Shown here: positions 43,307-52,033 of the stretch, piece by piece | How the letters are laid out: every line of letters starts with the position of its first letter | Position numbering within the stretch: position 1 is the first letter of the stretch | DNA from: an uncultured Nitrosospira sp. | GTDB lineage: Bacteria; Nitrospirota; Nitrospiria; Nitrospirales; Nitrospiraceae | Reading direction: 5' to 3' | Length of the DNA stretch: 64,000 bases | NCBI GenBank assembly: GCA_900696515.1 | Contig: CAADGK010000039.1 | Location: 1-64,000 of the forward strand | The notes under the pieces: generated by a model | What the model was told of the DNA's origin: nothing | The model's input: the letters and a program-made list of their open reading frames with translations, nothing else | Databases searched by the model: none | Translations under genes and position numbers: made by a program

Positions 43307-43639
43307 TTACAGAAACTCGATGTGTCCTTCCATCTCGTCAGCATCGAGGACCTGGTGGAGTAACATCAAACCATGAATGGTCTCTCCGATCGACGTTCCT
43401 TGTGGGGCATACACGATGCCACAATGAAGATGCCCAGCAGCATGGAGACGGAGGAAATCGCTATCTTGCGTAAAAATCACCCGCCGTTCAGCACGGGCTT
43501 GCTGCAGATGCGCTGTATCGGGTGCGCTGAGGAGACCTGCTTCACCCACTGTCTTGATATCAACGCCTCGTTCGCGTAAGCCTTGCACAACGGCTCTGGG
43601 AACGTGTTCGTCGAGATAGAACCTAATTTTTCCCGGCAT
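43307..43639 (-). CDS. DUF5615 PIN-like toxin
   Basis: A 110-residue protein with the DUF5615 (Mut7-C/PIN-like) pattern: RFYLDEHVPRAVVQGLRERG, TVGEAGLLSAPDTAHLQQAR and VIFTQDSDFLRLHAAG, including the acidic residues of the active site. The gene overlaps the DUF433 gene by 17 bases. Together they make a known toxin-antitoxin-type pair, presumed RNase plus neutraliser, which can stabilise the element. ATG 43639 is internal to the end of the first gene. Confidence 0.8.
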   Translation of the reverse strand: MPGKIRFYLDEHVPRAVVQGLRERGVDIKTVGEAGLLSAPDTAHLQQARAERRVIFTQDSDFLRLHAAGHLHCGIVYAPQGTSIGETIHGLMLLHQVLDADEMEGHIEFL

Positions 43640-43934
43640 TCAGCTTGTGCTTGAGCTTAGAGGGCGTGGCGTGGCGTAAGGAGTCAGCAAAGGCCTGGCC
43701 GTCAGCCATGTCTTTATCGATATCGGCGCGATGATCAAAATAGTACGCGAGCGCGGCATGGACATCGGCAAGCGTCAGGCCGTAGTCGTTGGCAATTTCA
43801 TCGACACTTTTCCCCAACCGCTCATGCCACATGACAATATCGCACACGGTAATACGATGGCCTGCAACACGGGGTTTCCCCCCTGCAATATCAAGGCTCG
43901 TTTCAATGTGCTGATCTAATGTTTTCGTGGTCAT
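43623..43934 (-). CDS. DUF433 antitoxin-like protein
   Basis: A 103-residue protein of DUF433 (VapB-type winged HTH). GGKPRVAGHRITVCDIVMWH, GKSVDEIANDYGLTLADVHA and LAYYFDHRADID are the canonical blocks. I chose ATG 43934, as the conserved region begins shortly after and the extension to 43955 adds unconserved residues. It is the first gene of the toxin-antitoxin pair and probably represses the pair's promoter. Confidence 0.82.
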   Translation of the reverse strand: MTTKTLDQHIETSLDIAGGKPRVAGHRITVCDIVMWHERLGKSVDEIANDYGLTLADVHAALAYYFDHRADIDKDMADGQAFADSLRHATPSKLKHKLNAGKN

Positions 43935-44230
43935 GAAGGACCCCCTTACTTGCACTAGCGACAGCCTCTAATGTAGCAGAGTTGTTTCTGATACACCAGA
44001 ACCGCCAGCGAACTGTTGAATAGATCAAAAGGGAGTCTTGGTGGTTAGATGCTTGGAGCACACGCTGAATGGGTTTTGTAATCAAAATGATGTAGTACTC
44101 TATTCGGGGTCCTCTGCTACCACGCTGCTACCAGGACAGGACAAACTAGCCCCATCTTGCCCCCTATCGGAGGAGTCGGCTTTTGTTGTTTCTTGTGGGC
44201 TTAGGTTGTCTGAGGTGGGACTAGAGAGAA
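43935..44230 (+). other. Intergenic region before the attachment repeats
   Basis: No supported gene. An open frame on + (44038-44727) runs through the tRNA-like repeats and hairpins and is not credible. The toxin-antitoxin promoter should lie near 43935-44000 on the minus strand. No integrase C terminus was recognised. Confidence 0.4.
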
Positions 44231-44275
44231 TTTGTAAACCGCAGGTTGGAGGTTCGATTCCTCTCGCCAGCTCCA
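44231..44275 (+). repeat. tRNA-Thr(TGT) 3' end fragment, candidate ICE attachment site
   Basis: These 45 bases fit the 3' half of a tRNA: anticodon loop TTTGTAA (anticodon TGT), stem ACCGC, variable loop AGGTT, T arm GGAGG-TTCGATT-CCTCT, acceptor strand CGCCAGC, discriminator T and CCA. The 5' half is absent. Such 3' fragments are the usual att sites left by tyrosine-recombinase elements that integrate into tRNA genes. The upstream gene content is ICE-like and the downstream content chromosomal. Confidence 0.7.
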
Positions 44276-44369
44276 TACCAAGCTCGCTCGACCCGGAGCA
44301 TTTTCAATCAGTGCGACGGGATACACACCTCCAGTACGATTTCTCGCAACCTCCAACCTCAGGGGTCCC

Positions 44370-44420
44370 GAAGGGGATGCGTCCCCTTCGTGGGGAGTAT
44401 GCGAGGGGGCTGGCCCCCTC
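44370..44420 (+). repeat. Two adjacent perfect hairpins between att-like repeats
   Basis: GAAGGGGATGCGTCCCCTTC (44370-44389) is an 8-base stem with a TGCG loop. GAGGGGGCTGGCCCCCTC (44403-44420) is an 8-base stem with a TG loop. They lie between the two tRNA-like repeats and have no U-run, so they are more likely recombination or protein-binding structures than terminators. Confidence 0.5.
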
Positions 44421-44461
44421 TGCAGGAGCCGTGAGGCCCGGCTGCCGAGCCGAGCGGCGAC

Positions 44462-44494
44462 GGTTGGACGGTTCGATTGCTCACGCCAGCTCCA
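44462..44494 (+). repeat. Second, degenerate tRNA-Thr 3' end copy
   Basis: GGTTGGACGGTTCGATTGCT followed by CACGCCAGCTCCA repeats the variable loop, T arm and acceptor end of the fragment at 44231-44275 with a few changes. It lies about 220 bases downstream. Two tandem att-like ends suggest stacked integrations or a left-over from an earlier element. The inverted text CAACCTCCAACCT at about 44348-44360 nearly matches the complement of the same sequence. Confidence 0.6.
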
Positions 44495-44523
44495 TATTTC
44501 CTGAACTTCCGTGGAAGATACCA

Positions 44524-45711
44524 CTACCCAAACCCCTGCAGAATTTCTTGATAATAGACATCCAGCATGGCTGCGCGAGCCTGCTCCACAATGACGAGTT
44601 GGCGTTGGTCGAAGGTATTCGCGCAGTACAGATAGTGAAACCCCGAAACCCTTCCCCGCTCGACATGCACCTGTCGACCGTCCTGCTCTCGGCGGGTGGT
44701 CTCTACGAGCACATCTCGATTACCTAATTGTTCCCAGGCGGCTTGTGCCGAGGGCCAATGATTTTCATAGAGAGGACGTTCCGGATCGGTCGAGGTCACA
44801 ATTGCTTCAGGAGAAAATGGACGACCGTCATCCGGTTCCGGTGATTCATCCCAGGCGACCGCCTCCTGACCTCTCCGTTGCAACCGATAGTACGGTCCGT
44901 CGTCGACCAACTCTTCAACTGAGTGGTATCGGATTGAAGTGGGAAGTTCGATCAGCCGTAACCCTCTCGCCGCCAGAGCTCGCTGAAAAGACACTCGTCT
45001 GGCCAACGGCCTTGTTTTCTCGACCAGAATCATGTGACCGTCCGGGGACAGCACCTCCATGAGGTTGTCCAACCGACGGCCAAGCCCTGTTCGCTGTTCG
45101 AATAATGCCTGAAGTGTCGAATCGTTCCCCCGTTCAAAGGTTCGCCAACTTCGGCTCGGAAGTCCGGGATCGTGCTCCGCCTGAAGCAGCGCATGGGTGG
45201 CCACCACGAGGTCATAGCACCCGGAAAGCAGCTGTACATCTCCGTCCACACAGTCGAAGTGAAGATTGCGCAAGCCCAACCGGTCGGTCTGTTCCCGTGC
45301 GACGGCAAGGGACACGGGTGAACGGTCGATCCCCATAAACTGCTTGTTCGGAAACAATCGCGCATAAAAGGAAGTCAGAATGCCCGGTCCACAACCGAAA
45401 TCGAGGATCTGCGTCGCATCATCACAATGCACCGCCATCCATGGAGCAATCGCCTCGTAATACTCGTACCGCTGGCTGTACAGCGCCGGAAAGATCTTCG
45501 GATGGGCCGCGAGATCGTAGAAGGCCATCTCATCGTGGCGATCGCCTACGCGCTTCCGTTCAGCAAGCAACGTGAGCTGTTTCAGATCTTCGTGAGAGAG
45601 TTGTTGCTGTTGCCAGGCGAAGTAGTCGCGGTCGGACGTAAACTGCCGGAGTCCCCACCAGGCCAGATGTTCGTGGAGGGCCGCTCGTATCTCATCTGAA
45701 GAGGAGAGCAT
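44524..45711 (-). CDS. Class I SAM-dependent methyltransferase
   Basis: A 395-residue soluble protein with a Rossmann methyltransferase domain in the N-terminal half: motif I ILDFGCGPGILTSFYARLFP (about residue 108), FMGIDRSPVSLAVAREQ and YDLVVATHALLQ. The C-terminal part (about 250-395) has no family I know (RREQDGRQVHVERGRVSGFH). The substrate cannot be predicted. It is the first gene on the chromosomal side of the att repeats and its 3' end is only about 30 bases from the second repeat. Confidence 0.75.
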   Translation of the reverse strand: MLSSSDEIRAALHEHLAWWGLRQFTSDRDYFAWQQQQLSHEDLKQLTLLAERKRVGDRHDEMAFYDLAAHPKIFPALYSQRYEYYEAIAPWMAVHCDDATQILDFGCGPGILTSFYARLFPNKQFMGIDRSPVSLAVAREQTDRLGLRNLHFDCVDGDVQLLSGCYDLVVATHALLQAEHDPGLPSRSWRTFERGNDSTLQALFEQRTGLGRRLDNLMEVLSPDGHMILVEKTRPLARRVSFQRALAARGLRLIELPTSIRYHSVEELVDDGPYYRLQRRGQEAVAWDESPEPDDGRPFSPEAIVTSTDPERPLYENHWPSAQAAWEQLGNRDVLVETTRREQDGRQVHVERGRVSGFHYLYCANTFDQRQLVIVEQARAAMLDVYYQEILQGFG

Positions 45712-45850
45712 ATGGCCGATGGCTTATGGCCGACGACTGGGTGAAAAACCGGCGTATCATCCTTAATGTTCCGTGCTATAGGCCATTCGCTATACGCTCC
45801 TCGCCTCAGCACGACACACTTCACGCTTCACGCCTGACACTTCACGGAAA

Positions 45851-47227
45851 TCACGGCCTCTTCAGCATGATCGCGTCAAAGTACGTCTCCGGCACCGGAT
45901 GGGGCAACCGCAGCTGACCGGAACCGAATGCCACATATTTTTCGCAGGTCAGCTGCTCCGGACCGATCGGGCCCTTCGCATGCAGCTTCCCGACGCTCAG
46001 CCCGATGTCCTGTCCCATCCCGAAGCTCTCCCCGGCATGGAGCCTGGTCGAGGCATTCACCAGCACGGCGCCGGCATCGACTTCTCTCGTGAATCGCATC
46101 GCCGACTCATAGCGGTTGGTGGCGATCACCGCCGTCAGGCATGGGCGATGGGCGGCGATGTGTGCCAACGCCTCATCCAGCCCCTCGACCATCTTAATCG
46201 CCAAGGTCGGTCCGGCAAACTGGGTCCGCCAATCCGCCTCCGTCGCGGGCACGATCGCCGTATGACCCGTCATGGCCATTTGCCCCATCAGTGCGACGGT
46301 CTTCGGACACGCATGCACTTCCACTTTGAATTGATCGAGCAGCCGATTGATCAACGGCGGCAGAAACTGCCGGCCGATGACCTGTTGGACCAGCAGTGTG
46401 TCCAGGGAATTGGAGGCTCCCGGCTGTTGGACCTTCGAGTTGATCACCAGATTTTGCGCCATCGGAATATCGGTGTCGCCGTCGACGTACAGGTGCGTCA
46501 GGCCCCCGTCATCGCACAACACCGGTACTCTCGCCTGCTCCGCGACGGCCTTGCGTAACCCGGCTCCGCCACGCACGATGAGTGCATCCACTCCTTTTGC
46601 CGCTCGCATCAACTCGATCGCCACGTCCTTATCCTGCCGATCGATCAGCACCCAGGCCCCGGACGGAATGCCGCTTTTCGCGGCGGCCTCGCGCAATCCC
46701 GCGTCAATCGCCTGATGCGTATGCCGCCATTCCGGGGCGGTGCGAAGGAGACAGAAATTTCCCGACTTCAGGCCCAACGCAATCGACTCCACAGTGATGA
46801 GCGGACTCCGCTCCGACAACACCCCCAGCACGCCGATCGGCACGCGAACCCGCGAGACTTGTAAGCCGTCGGGACGCTCCTGCCGCGACACCACCAGCCC
46901 GACCGGGTCCGGCAGCTCGGCAATCTGATGAAGTTGCTCGACCATCCGGGAGATTTGCTCGGCCGTCACCCGCACATGAGCCACCGCCGCCTTCATCCGC
47001 TCCTTGGCGGCCCCCTCCCCGAACGACTTCCCGACCGTCTCGACATCTTTCCCGTTCGCGGTTAGAATTGCGTCACGATCCGACGCGACTCGTTCCGCCA
47101 TGGCATGGAGGGCCGCACTCTTGACCGGGCCGGGAAGCAGCGCCAGCGCGTCGGCCATACTCCGTGAGTCTTTGAACAGCTTCTCAACGTATAATTTGGC
47201 AGGAATATCAATCGCCATAAGCCTCAT
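45851..47227 (-). CDS. ProA-like glutamate-5-semialdehyde dehydrogenase with Cys-to-Ser change
   Basis: A 458-residue aldehyde dehydrogenase superfamily protein of the ProA type (RVPIGVLGVL, then VDALIVRGGAGLRKAV and VNASTRLHAGESFGMGQDIG). ProA reduces gamma-glutamyl phosphate in proline synthesis through a catalytic Cys in a (R)P-x-x-CN-x-x-ETLL context. Here the segment reads QPGASNSLDTLLV, so Ser272 replaces the Cys. The nearby VLCDDGGLTHLYVD and LSERSPLITVE also diverge from typical ProA. It may be a repurposed paralog; a genuine proA may exist elsewhere. ATG 47218 is an alternative start. Confidence 0.8.
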   Translation of the reverse strand: MRLMAIDIPAKLYVEKLFKDSRSMADALALLPGPVKSAALHAMAERVASDRDAILTANGKDVETVGKSFGEGAAKERMKAAVAHVRVTAEQISRMVEQLHQIAELPDPVGLVVSRQERPDGLQVSRVRVPIGVLGVLSERSPLITVESIALGLKSGNFCLLRTAPEWRHTHQAIDAGLREAAAKSGIPSGAWVLIDRQDKDVAIELMRAAKGVDALIVRGGAGLRKAVAEQARVPVLCDDGGLTHLYVDGDTDIPMAQNLVINSKVQQPGASNSLDTLLVQQVIGRQFLPPLINRLLDQFKVEVHACPKTVALMGQMAMTGHTAIVPATEADWRTQFAGPTLAIKMVEGLDEALAHIAAHRPCLTAVIATNRYESAMRFTREVDAGAVLVNASTRLHAGESFGMGQDIGLSVGKLHAKGPIGPEQLTCEKYVAFGSGQLRLPHPVPETYFDAIMLKRP

Positions 47228-47441
47228 GGTCCAATAGAGACAGGTTTCACCACATCGTTACCACCGGGATCTCCTCGCGGGAAGAGAACGGATGGGGGAA
47301 CGGCGGACTATAACACGCGTTTTTTCGATCAGCAAACCACGGTCAAGACCCGGGGTATTTCGAGCAAAGCATCAACCTATAAGGATTACGAATAGTAGAC
47401 CGGCTTGACGGCGTCGAGGTGGGCCGGACGAAGGAGGAACA

Positions 47442-48272
47442 ATGCATTCTGGAGTCCCGATGAACACACGCGGATACCGCCTGGCGCTCTCCCTCATGTT
47501 TGCCGCAAGCGTGGGGGGCTGTGCGCAGTTGAAACCATTACCGACGCTGGCGCCGCCCACGCAGGCGACCCCCGAACAGGCCGCCGAACGAGAGCGGGAG
47601 AGCCTGCCGCCGAAGGCCGTGCAAGCGCGTTCGGCTGATAGTCCCCGCCAGCCTTGCCTGGTCACGTTTGACGACGAAGGTGCACTGGGACAGATGTACG
47701 GGCAGGCCAGATCCACCCTGGCCCTCAAAAGCAGCCGGGGATCGAACGGACAACTGCAGATTTGCGACAGTACCAAGCACAATAACTGCTGGACCTATCG
47801 CCAGCACTGTTCGCGCAGCGACGTCAACCTCGATACCATCGGCTCGGCCCATTATCACTTGAGTATGGAAACAGGCATCGAGTGCTACACTCTCCCCGAT
47901 CCAGGAGACGGCCTTGGCCGAGGATTCGGCAGACTCGTGGAATGGAAATGCACCGATGTGGATTGGGTCAAAACCCCGCGCGTTCTGACCTCCCATGACC
48001 AAAGCCAGTGGGTGAAAATATGGGCGAGCACGACCGACACCCATGCGCCCATGTACTTCGACATGGACTCGATTCACGTCCTCCCCGACACCTCGATCCA
48101 GCTCTGGTTCCGAAAGCGGGACGGCACGTGGTGGTACTGGCCGGAACTCCAAGCCGACGCCACATGGACCTTCCGTGACCATGTGCGCGAGGTCTCGGAA
48201 GTGCGGATCAGGGGAGCCCGAGCAGGACGGACCAGATCCTACGTGATCGGCTCGGTCACCATCCGCGACTAA
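47442..48272 (+). CDS. Predicted lipoprotein of unknown function
   Basis: A 276-residue protein with a lipoprotein signal (LALSLMFAASVGGCAQ, acylated Cys near residue 27) and a mature domain with several Cys residues (LQICDSTKHNNCW, QHCSRSD, IECYT, WKCTDV) that may form disulfides. The C-terminal half is rich in Trp (RKRDGTWWYWPEL). A strong ribosome-binding site AAGGAGGA precedes ATG 47442. No family is recognised. Confidence 0.65.
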   Translation: MHSGVPMNTRGYRLALSLMFAASVGGCAQLKPLPTLAPPTQATPEQAAERERESLPPKAVQARSADSPRQPCLVTFDDEGALGQMYGQARSTLALKSSRGSNGQLQICDSTKHNNCWTYRQHCSRSDVNLDTIGSAHYHLSMETGIECYTLPDPGDGLGRGFGRLVEWKCTDVDWVKTPRVLTSHDQSQWVKIWASTTDTHAPMYFDMDSIHVLPDTSIQLWFRKRDGTWWYWPELQADATWTFRDHVREVSEVRIRGARAGRTRSYVIGSVTIRD

Positions 48273-48283
48273 GCGGGGTGCTG

Positions 48284-48520
48284 AAACAGGCCTCCCGCAT
48301 CGTTCTCGCCCTGCCCGCCTCGCAACGCCGGCGAAGCGGGCGCAAAACCAACCACGTGCACCCCAGGCCGGTCGCTCACTGCGGCCCTGGTCGGTGAGAT
48401 GCGCGTTGTGAACTTCGGTGAGCTCAGTCGAGCCGCGTGCGGAGGTGCCGTGCGGAGGTGCATGGGTGAGAGCCAATGCCTTGTTGAACATTCTCCAGCA
48501 GACCCTTCTCATCCAGCCAG
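48284..48520 (-). repeat. Probable interspersed intergenic repeat
   Basis: The minus strand reads GAATGTTCAACAAGG at one end and GGCGAGAACGATGCGGGAGG followed by CCTGTTTCAGCACC at the other, with a direct repeat of TGCGGAGGTGC inside. This resembles intergenic repeats that I remember from Nitrospira genomes (ending in GCGGACTTTTTCAGCA), but I cannot verify that here. No gene is supported. Confidence 0.35.
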
Positions 48521-48548
48521 TGACCGCCCCGAACAAAACACGCGAACG

Positions 48549-49847
48549 TCAAACCGGCTTCGCTGACGAGGGTGACGACCGGTGTTTCTCATGCCGGGCC
48601 AGCACCGTGGCCAACCAGGCCCAGAGAAACATCAACGGCACCAACGCCAAGGCGATCTGAGCCGTCGTGGCGCCCAGGGCCTTCACACCCGTGACCAGCC
48701 ACCCGGTCGAAGCGTCGCCGCCGCGGGAGATGGCCGTATCGATGAAATTCTTGGCCTTGTATTTCTCTTCTCGACTGACGACGGTGAATAATACTTCACG
48801 CGCCGGTTTTGAAAGCGCATACTCCCCCACCCGCCGCAGGACGGAAAAGACAACATAGACTGCAAGGGTCGGCCATACGGCAATGCCCACAAACCCCAGC
48901 ACACTGATCACGGGCAGGAACAGCAAAGGGGCAACCAGGCCGAACCGCCGGATCACGCGCTGCGTGAGAAACACCTGGGTCAACCAGGTCAACAGACTGG
49001 TCGTGAAGTCGAGGGTCGAGAACAGGCGGGTGCGGGCCTCCGGTTGATCAAGATACTCCGAAACCAGACGCGTCTGTTCGAGATAGAGAAAGGTCGCCGT
49101 CATCGTCAGCAACATCAGATACCCGCAAATTCCCATCAAATACGGCGAGGCGAACGTCAGCCGAACGCCCGCCAGAAAACTCCCGTGGAGCGGTTCGCCC
49201 TGTTCCTGCCGATGGTGGCCTGGCCGGGCCCGGCCCCATTGTTCCAATCGATAGACGCATCCCATGCACATCGCGAGACACAAACTCGACGCCAGCATCA
49301 ACACCGGAACCGGACAGATCAAGGTGAGTCCCGTCGTGAGGAGCGGACCCAATAACGCTCCGCTGCTCCCTCCCGCCGCGATCACACCGAAGAGCCGCGC
49401 GCCCTGCTCCGGTGTGAACAAGTCGGCCATGAAACTCCAGAACACCGACACGATGAACAGGTTGAAGACCGAGAGCCACACAAAAAATCCGCGTGCGACC
49501 CACTCCGGAGCGAGATGACTCGTCAGCAACCCGTAGAAGGCCAGCAGATTGACGATGAAAAATCCGTAGACCGTCAGCAGCAAGCGATAGCGCGCATAGC
49601 GTCCCGAGAGCCAACCAAATACGGGTGTGGCCGCCAGCATCGTGATGAACGTCGCGGTCATCATCCAGGGGAGATGCGTGAGTCCTCCTTCAATGGCCAT
49701 TTCGTCGCGCACCGGACGGAGAATCGTGTACCCGCAGAGAAGACAGAAGAAATAGGCGAAGGCCCAGGCCAACGGAACCAGCTCTTCCCGTCTTGCCCCC
49801 AGGCAGTCGGCCCATCGCTGAAATCGGGAATGACGTGGAGCATCCAT
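48549..49847 (-). CDS. MFS-type or ATP:ADP-antiporter-like membrane transporter
   Basis: A 432-residue protein with about 12 hydrophobic segments. [14 protein letters not shown] near residue 38 and the segment [20 protein letters not shown] are marks of the NTP/NDP transporter-like clan of MFS proteins common in free-living bacteria. In these the substrate is generally unknown. The C terminus is cytoplasmic and rich in Ser/Lys. It is divergent from the threonine aldolase gene with a 77-base spacer, so both promoters overlap. Confidence 0.75.
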   Translation of the reverse strand: MDAPRHSRFQRWADCLGARREELVPLAWAFAYFFCLLCGYTILRPVRDEMAIEGGLTHLPWMMTATFITMLAATPVFGWLSGRYARYRLLLTVYGFFIVNLLAFYGLLTSHLAPEWVARGFFVWLSVFNLFIVSVFWSFMADLFTPEQGARLFGVIAAGGSSGALLGPLLTTGLTLICPVPVLMLASSLCLAMCMGCVYRLEQWGRARPGHHRQEQGEPLHGSFLAGVRLTFASPYLMGICGYLMLLTMTATFLYLEQTRLVSEYLDQPEARTRLFSTLDFTTSLLTWLTQVFLTQRVIRRFGLVAPLLFLPVISVLGFVGIAVWPTLAVYVVFSVLRRVGEYALSKPAREVLFTVVSREEKYKAKNFIDTAISRGGDASTGWLVTGVKALGATTAQIALALVPLMFLWAWLATVLARHEKHRSSPSSAKPV

Positions 49848-49924
49848 GCGCCCGCAGTGTATCAGGTGTATCGTCGCCTGTAAGTAGAAGATCTGCTACA
49901 ATGCGCCGCGGAGGGGGTAGAGGA

Positions 49925-50956
49925 ATGATCGATCTTCGGAGCGACACCGTCACCAAACCGACCGATGAGATGCGCAAGGCAATGGCCCGCGCCGATGTGG
50001 GCGATGACGTCTATGGCGAAGACCCGACCGTCAACCGCCTGCAAGACATGGCCGGGGCAATGTTGGGCAAACGGTTCTGCCTTTTCGTCCCTTCCGGCAC
50101 CATGGCTAATCAACTGGCGATTCGTGTTCAGACCCAACCGGGGCAAGAAGTCATCGTCGAACGCACCAGCCACATCGTGCGGTACGAGCAGGGTGCGGCC
50201 GGCGCCCTGGCCGGCGTACAGCTTCACTGGGTGCCTGGCGAGCGCGGCGTCGTCACGGCCGAACAGGTGGAGGCCGCGATCCGGCCGACTGATCCGCACA
50301 GCATCACCACCGCGCTGATCTGCCTGGAGAATACGCACAATGCCGGGGGCGGGACCATTTACCCCCTCTCAACGATCGAAAAGATTCGCGCCGTCGCGGT
50401 GAGACGCGGCATCCCGATGCATCTGGACGGCGCCAGGCTGTTCAATGCCGTGGCCGCCACGACGCTTCCTCCGACCGCCTATGCCCAGCATTTTGAGACG
50501 GTCTCCCTGTGCCTCTCGAAGGGACTCGGCGCTCCCGTCGGATCGCTGCTGCTCTCCAATGATCCCAAGCTCATCGAGCGGGCGCGTCGCTTTCGTCGCA
50601 TGTACGGAGGCGCCATGCGGCAGGCCGGCGTCTTGGCCGCCGCCGGCATCTATGCGCTGGAACGACATGTGGCTCGACTCAAGACCGACCACGAGCATGC
50701 GAAAAAACTGGCCCGGCTGCTCCAACATATTCCGTCCGTCCAGATCGCTCCGCAACATGTGGAAACCAATATCGTGATCTTCGATATCCTCGACGAGGGA
50801 CGCTCGCCGAGCGAACTGGTCGCCGCGCTCAAAGAACAGGGCGTGCTCATCAACTCAGTCGGCGGTAAAAGCTATCGCGCCGTGACACATCTGGACATTA
50901 CGGAGCCTCAGATCGAAGCAGCCGCTGCGGCCTTCACACGAGTTCTCCCGCGATGA
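49925..50956 (+). CDS. ltaE: Low-specificity L-threonine aldolase
   Basis: A 343-residue PLP enzyme cleaving L-threonine and allo-threonine to glycine and acetaldehyde. [20 protein letters not shown] is the classic N terminus, which fixes ATG 49925 (preceded by AGAGGA) rather than the earlier frame start. The PLP Lys lies in [26 protein letters not shown] is the conserved Asp-Gly-Ala-Arg block. Length is normal. Confidence 0.92.
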   Translation: MIDLRSDTVTKPTDEMRKAMARADVGDDVYGEDPTVNRLQDMAGAMLGKRFCLFVPSGTMANQLAIRVQTQPGQEVIVERTSHIVRYEQGAAGALAGVQLHWVPGERGVVTAEQVEAAIRPTDPHSITTALICLENTHNAGGGTIYPLSTIEKIRAVAVRRGIPMHLDGARLFNAVAATTLPPTAYAQHFETVSLCLSKGLGAPVGSLLLSNDPKLIERARRFRRMYGGAMRQAGVLAAAGIYALERHVARLKTDHEHAKKLARLLQHIPSVQIAPQHVETNIVIFDILDEGRSPSELVAALKEQGVLINSVGGKSYRAVTHLDITEPQIEAAAAAFTRVLPR

Positions 50957-51110
50957 TCGTTCGACATTGACAGACTATCCCATGATCCATAGAATGCCGA
51001 AGTACTGTCGTGGCGAGCAGTTCCGGATCTCGCGATCTGTCGCTTCCCGTCCCGAATGTACCTGACAGGCATTATTCATCATCATCGATTCGCCACGGTC
51101 ACGGATACCT

Positions 51111-51896
51111 ATGGACTCCAACAACGTCGCTACCGCCCCCACTCGCGAAGAACTGAACGCCGAGCTGCTCCAAGTGCCGGAACCGCCGGAACAACCGGAG
51201 AGTCCTCCCCCGCCAGGATTTGAAGACGGCATCGAAGTCGCCATCCGGCATGTGAAGGGCCGCAGAGGGGGCGACCTGGTGGGCATCCTCCTTGTCGGAT
51301 CCGGGGCACGACGTACGCTCACACCCCACAGTGACATCGATCTCCTCGCTCTCGTCAAGGGCGAAACAGACGGCCATGAAATCCTCCGGGTCGGCGATCG
51401 GCTTGCCGATATCCGGTACCATGGGTACCGGTCGGTTGAAGAGGACCTGGCCTTTTCTCTCCGCCTCCCCTCACTCCTGAGAAAAAGCCGGATCCTCTAC
51501 GATCACGACGGTGTCTGCGCGAAACTGCTCGACAAAGTCCATCAGCGCTTCCGTCAGGGGCCCCCATCGGTATCCATCAATGAACAGATCCGTCTCAAGG
51601 CCGAGTGCTACCATCTCCTGGGGAAGGCCCAGGATCTCGTGGACAAACCGGGCACCGCCTACTACTTGTTGACGCTCTTTTACGAAGATTGCATTTCCGC
51701 CTTCTTTCGGTTGCGGGGGTTCTGGCTGGTTGCTCCGGTGGATGTCCATCGATTCATGTTTTCCCGTGAACCGGCCCTCGCCGACCGCGCCGGACAGTTC
51801 CTGACCGCCACAACGCTCGCCGACCGGCTCAACTTTGGCCGGCAATTTGCCGATCTCCTCTTTAAGGATGTCCCGAACCCGGCTCGGATCGACTGA
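51111..51896 (+). CDS. Nucleotidyltransferase-fold protein
   Basis: A 261-residue protein with a Pro/Glu-rich N terminus (VPEPPEQPESPPPPG) and a Pol beta-like nucleotidyltransferase core: GSGARRTLTPHSDIDLLAL holds the G-S-x9-D-x-D metal-binding motif. The C-terminal part is helical (YYLLTLFYEDCISAFFRLRG), as in HEPN/KNTase-like C-terminal domains. Substrate and role are unknown. It may adenylylate a protein, RNA or small molecule. It is followed by gnd after about 140 bases. Confidence 0.7.
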   Translation: MDSNNVATAPTREELNAELLQVPEPPEQPESPPPPGFEDGIEVAIRHVKGRRGGDLVGILLVGSGARRTLTPHSDIDLLALVKGETDGHEILRVGDRLADIRYHGYRSVEEDLAFSLRLPSLLRKSRILYDHDGVCAKLLDKVHQRFRQGPPSVSINEQIRLKAECYHLLGKAQDLVDKPGTAYYLLTLFYEDCISAFFRLRGFWLVAPVDVHRFMFSREPALADRAGQFLTATTLADRLNFGRQFADLLFKDVPNPARID

Positions 51897-52033
51897 CCGC
51901 CGGATGGGCCACACCAGCGGCGTCCCTATCACGACGTTGCGTGGCATGCGATGGAAGAAGGGTGCCTCCGGCCGAGAAATCACACGGCAGGCATCGGTTC
52001 GCCGTCACCGACCTTCATACCAAGGAGCCCTCT

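Noticed and set aside
44231-44275. Complete tRNA gene
   Set aside because: Only the 3' half is present. No D arm or 5' acceptor strand lies upstream.
44038-44727. 229-residue plus-strand ORF over the att-like repeats
   Set aside because: It passes through tRNA-like fragments and hairpins and has no coding character.
47538-48536. 332-residue minus-strand ORF opposite the lipoprotein
   Set aside because: Shadow of a gene with a strong ribosome-binding site and signal peptide on the plus strand.
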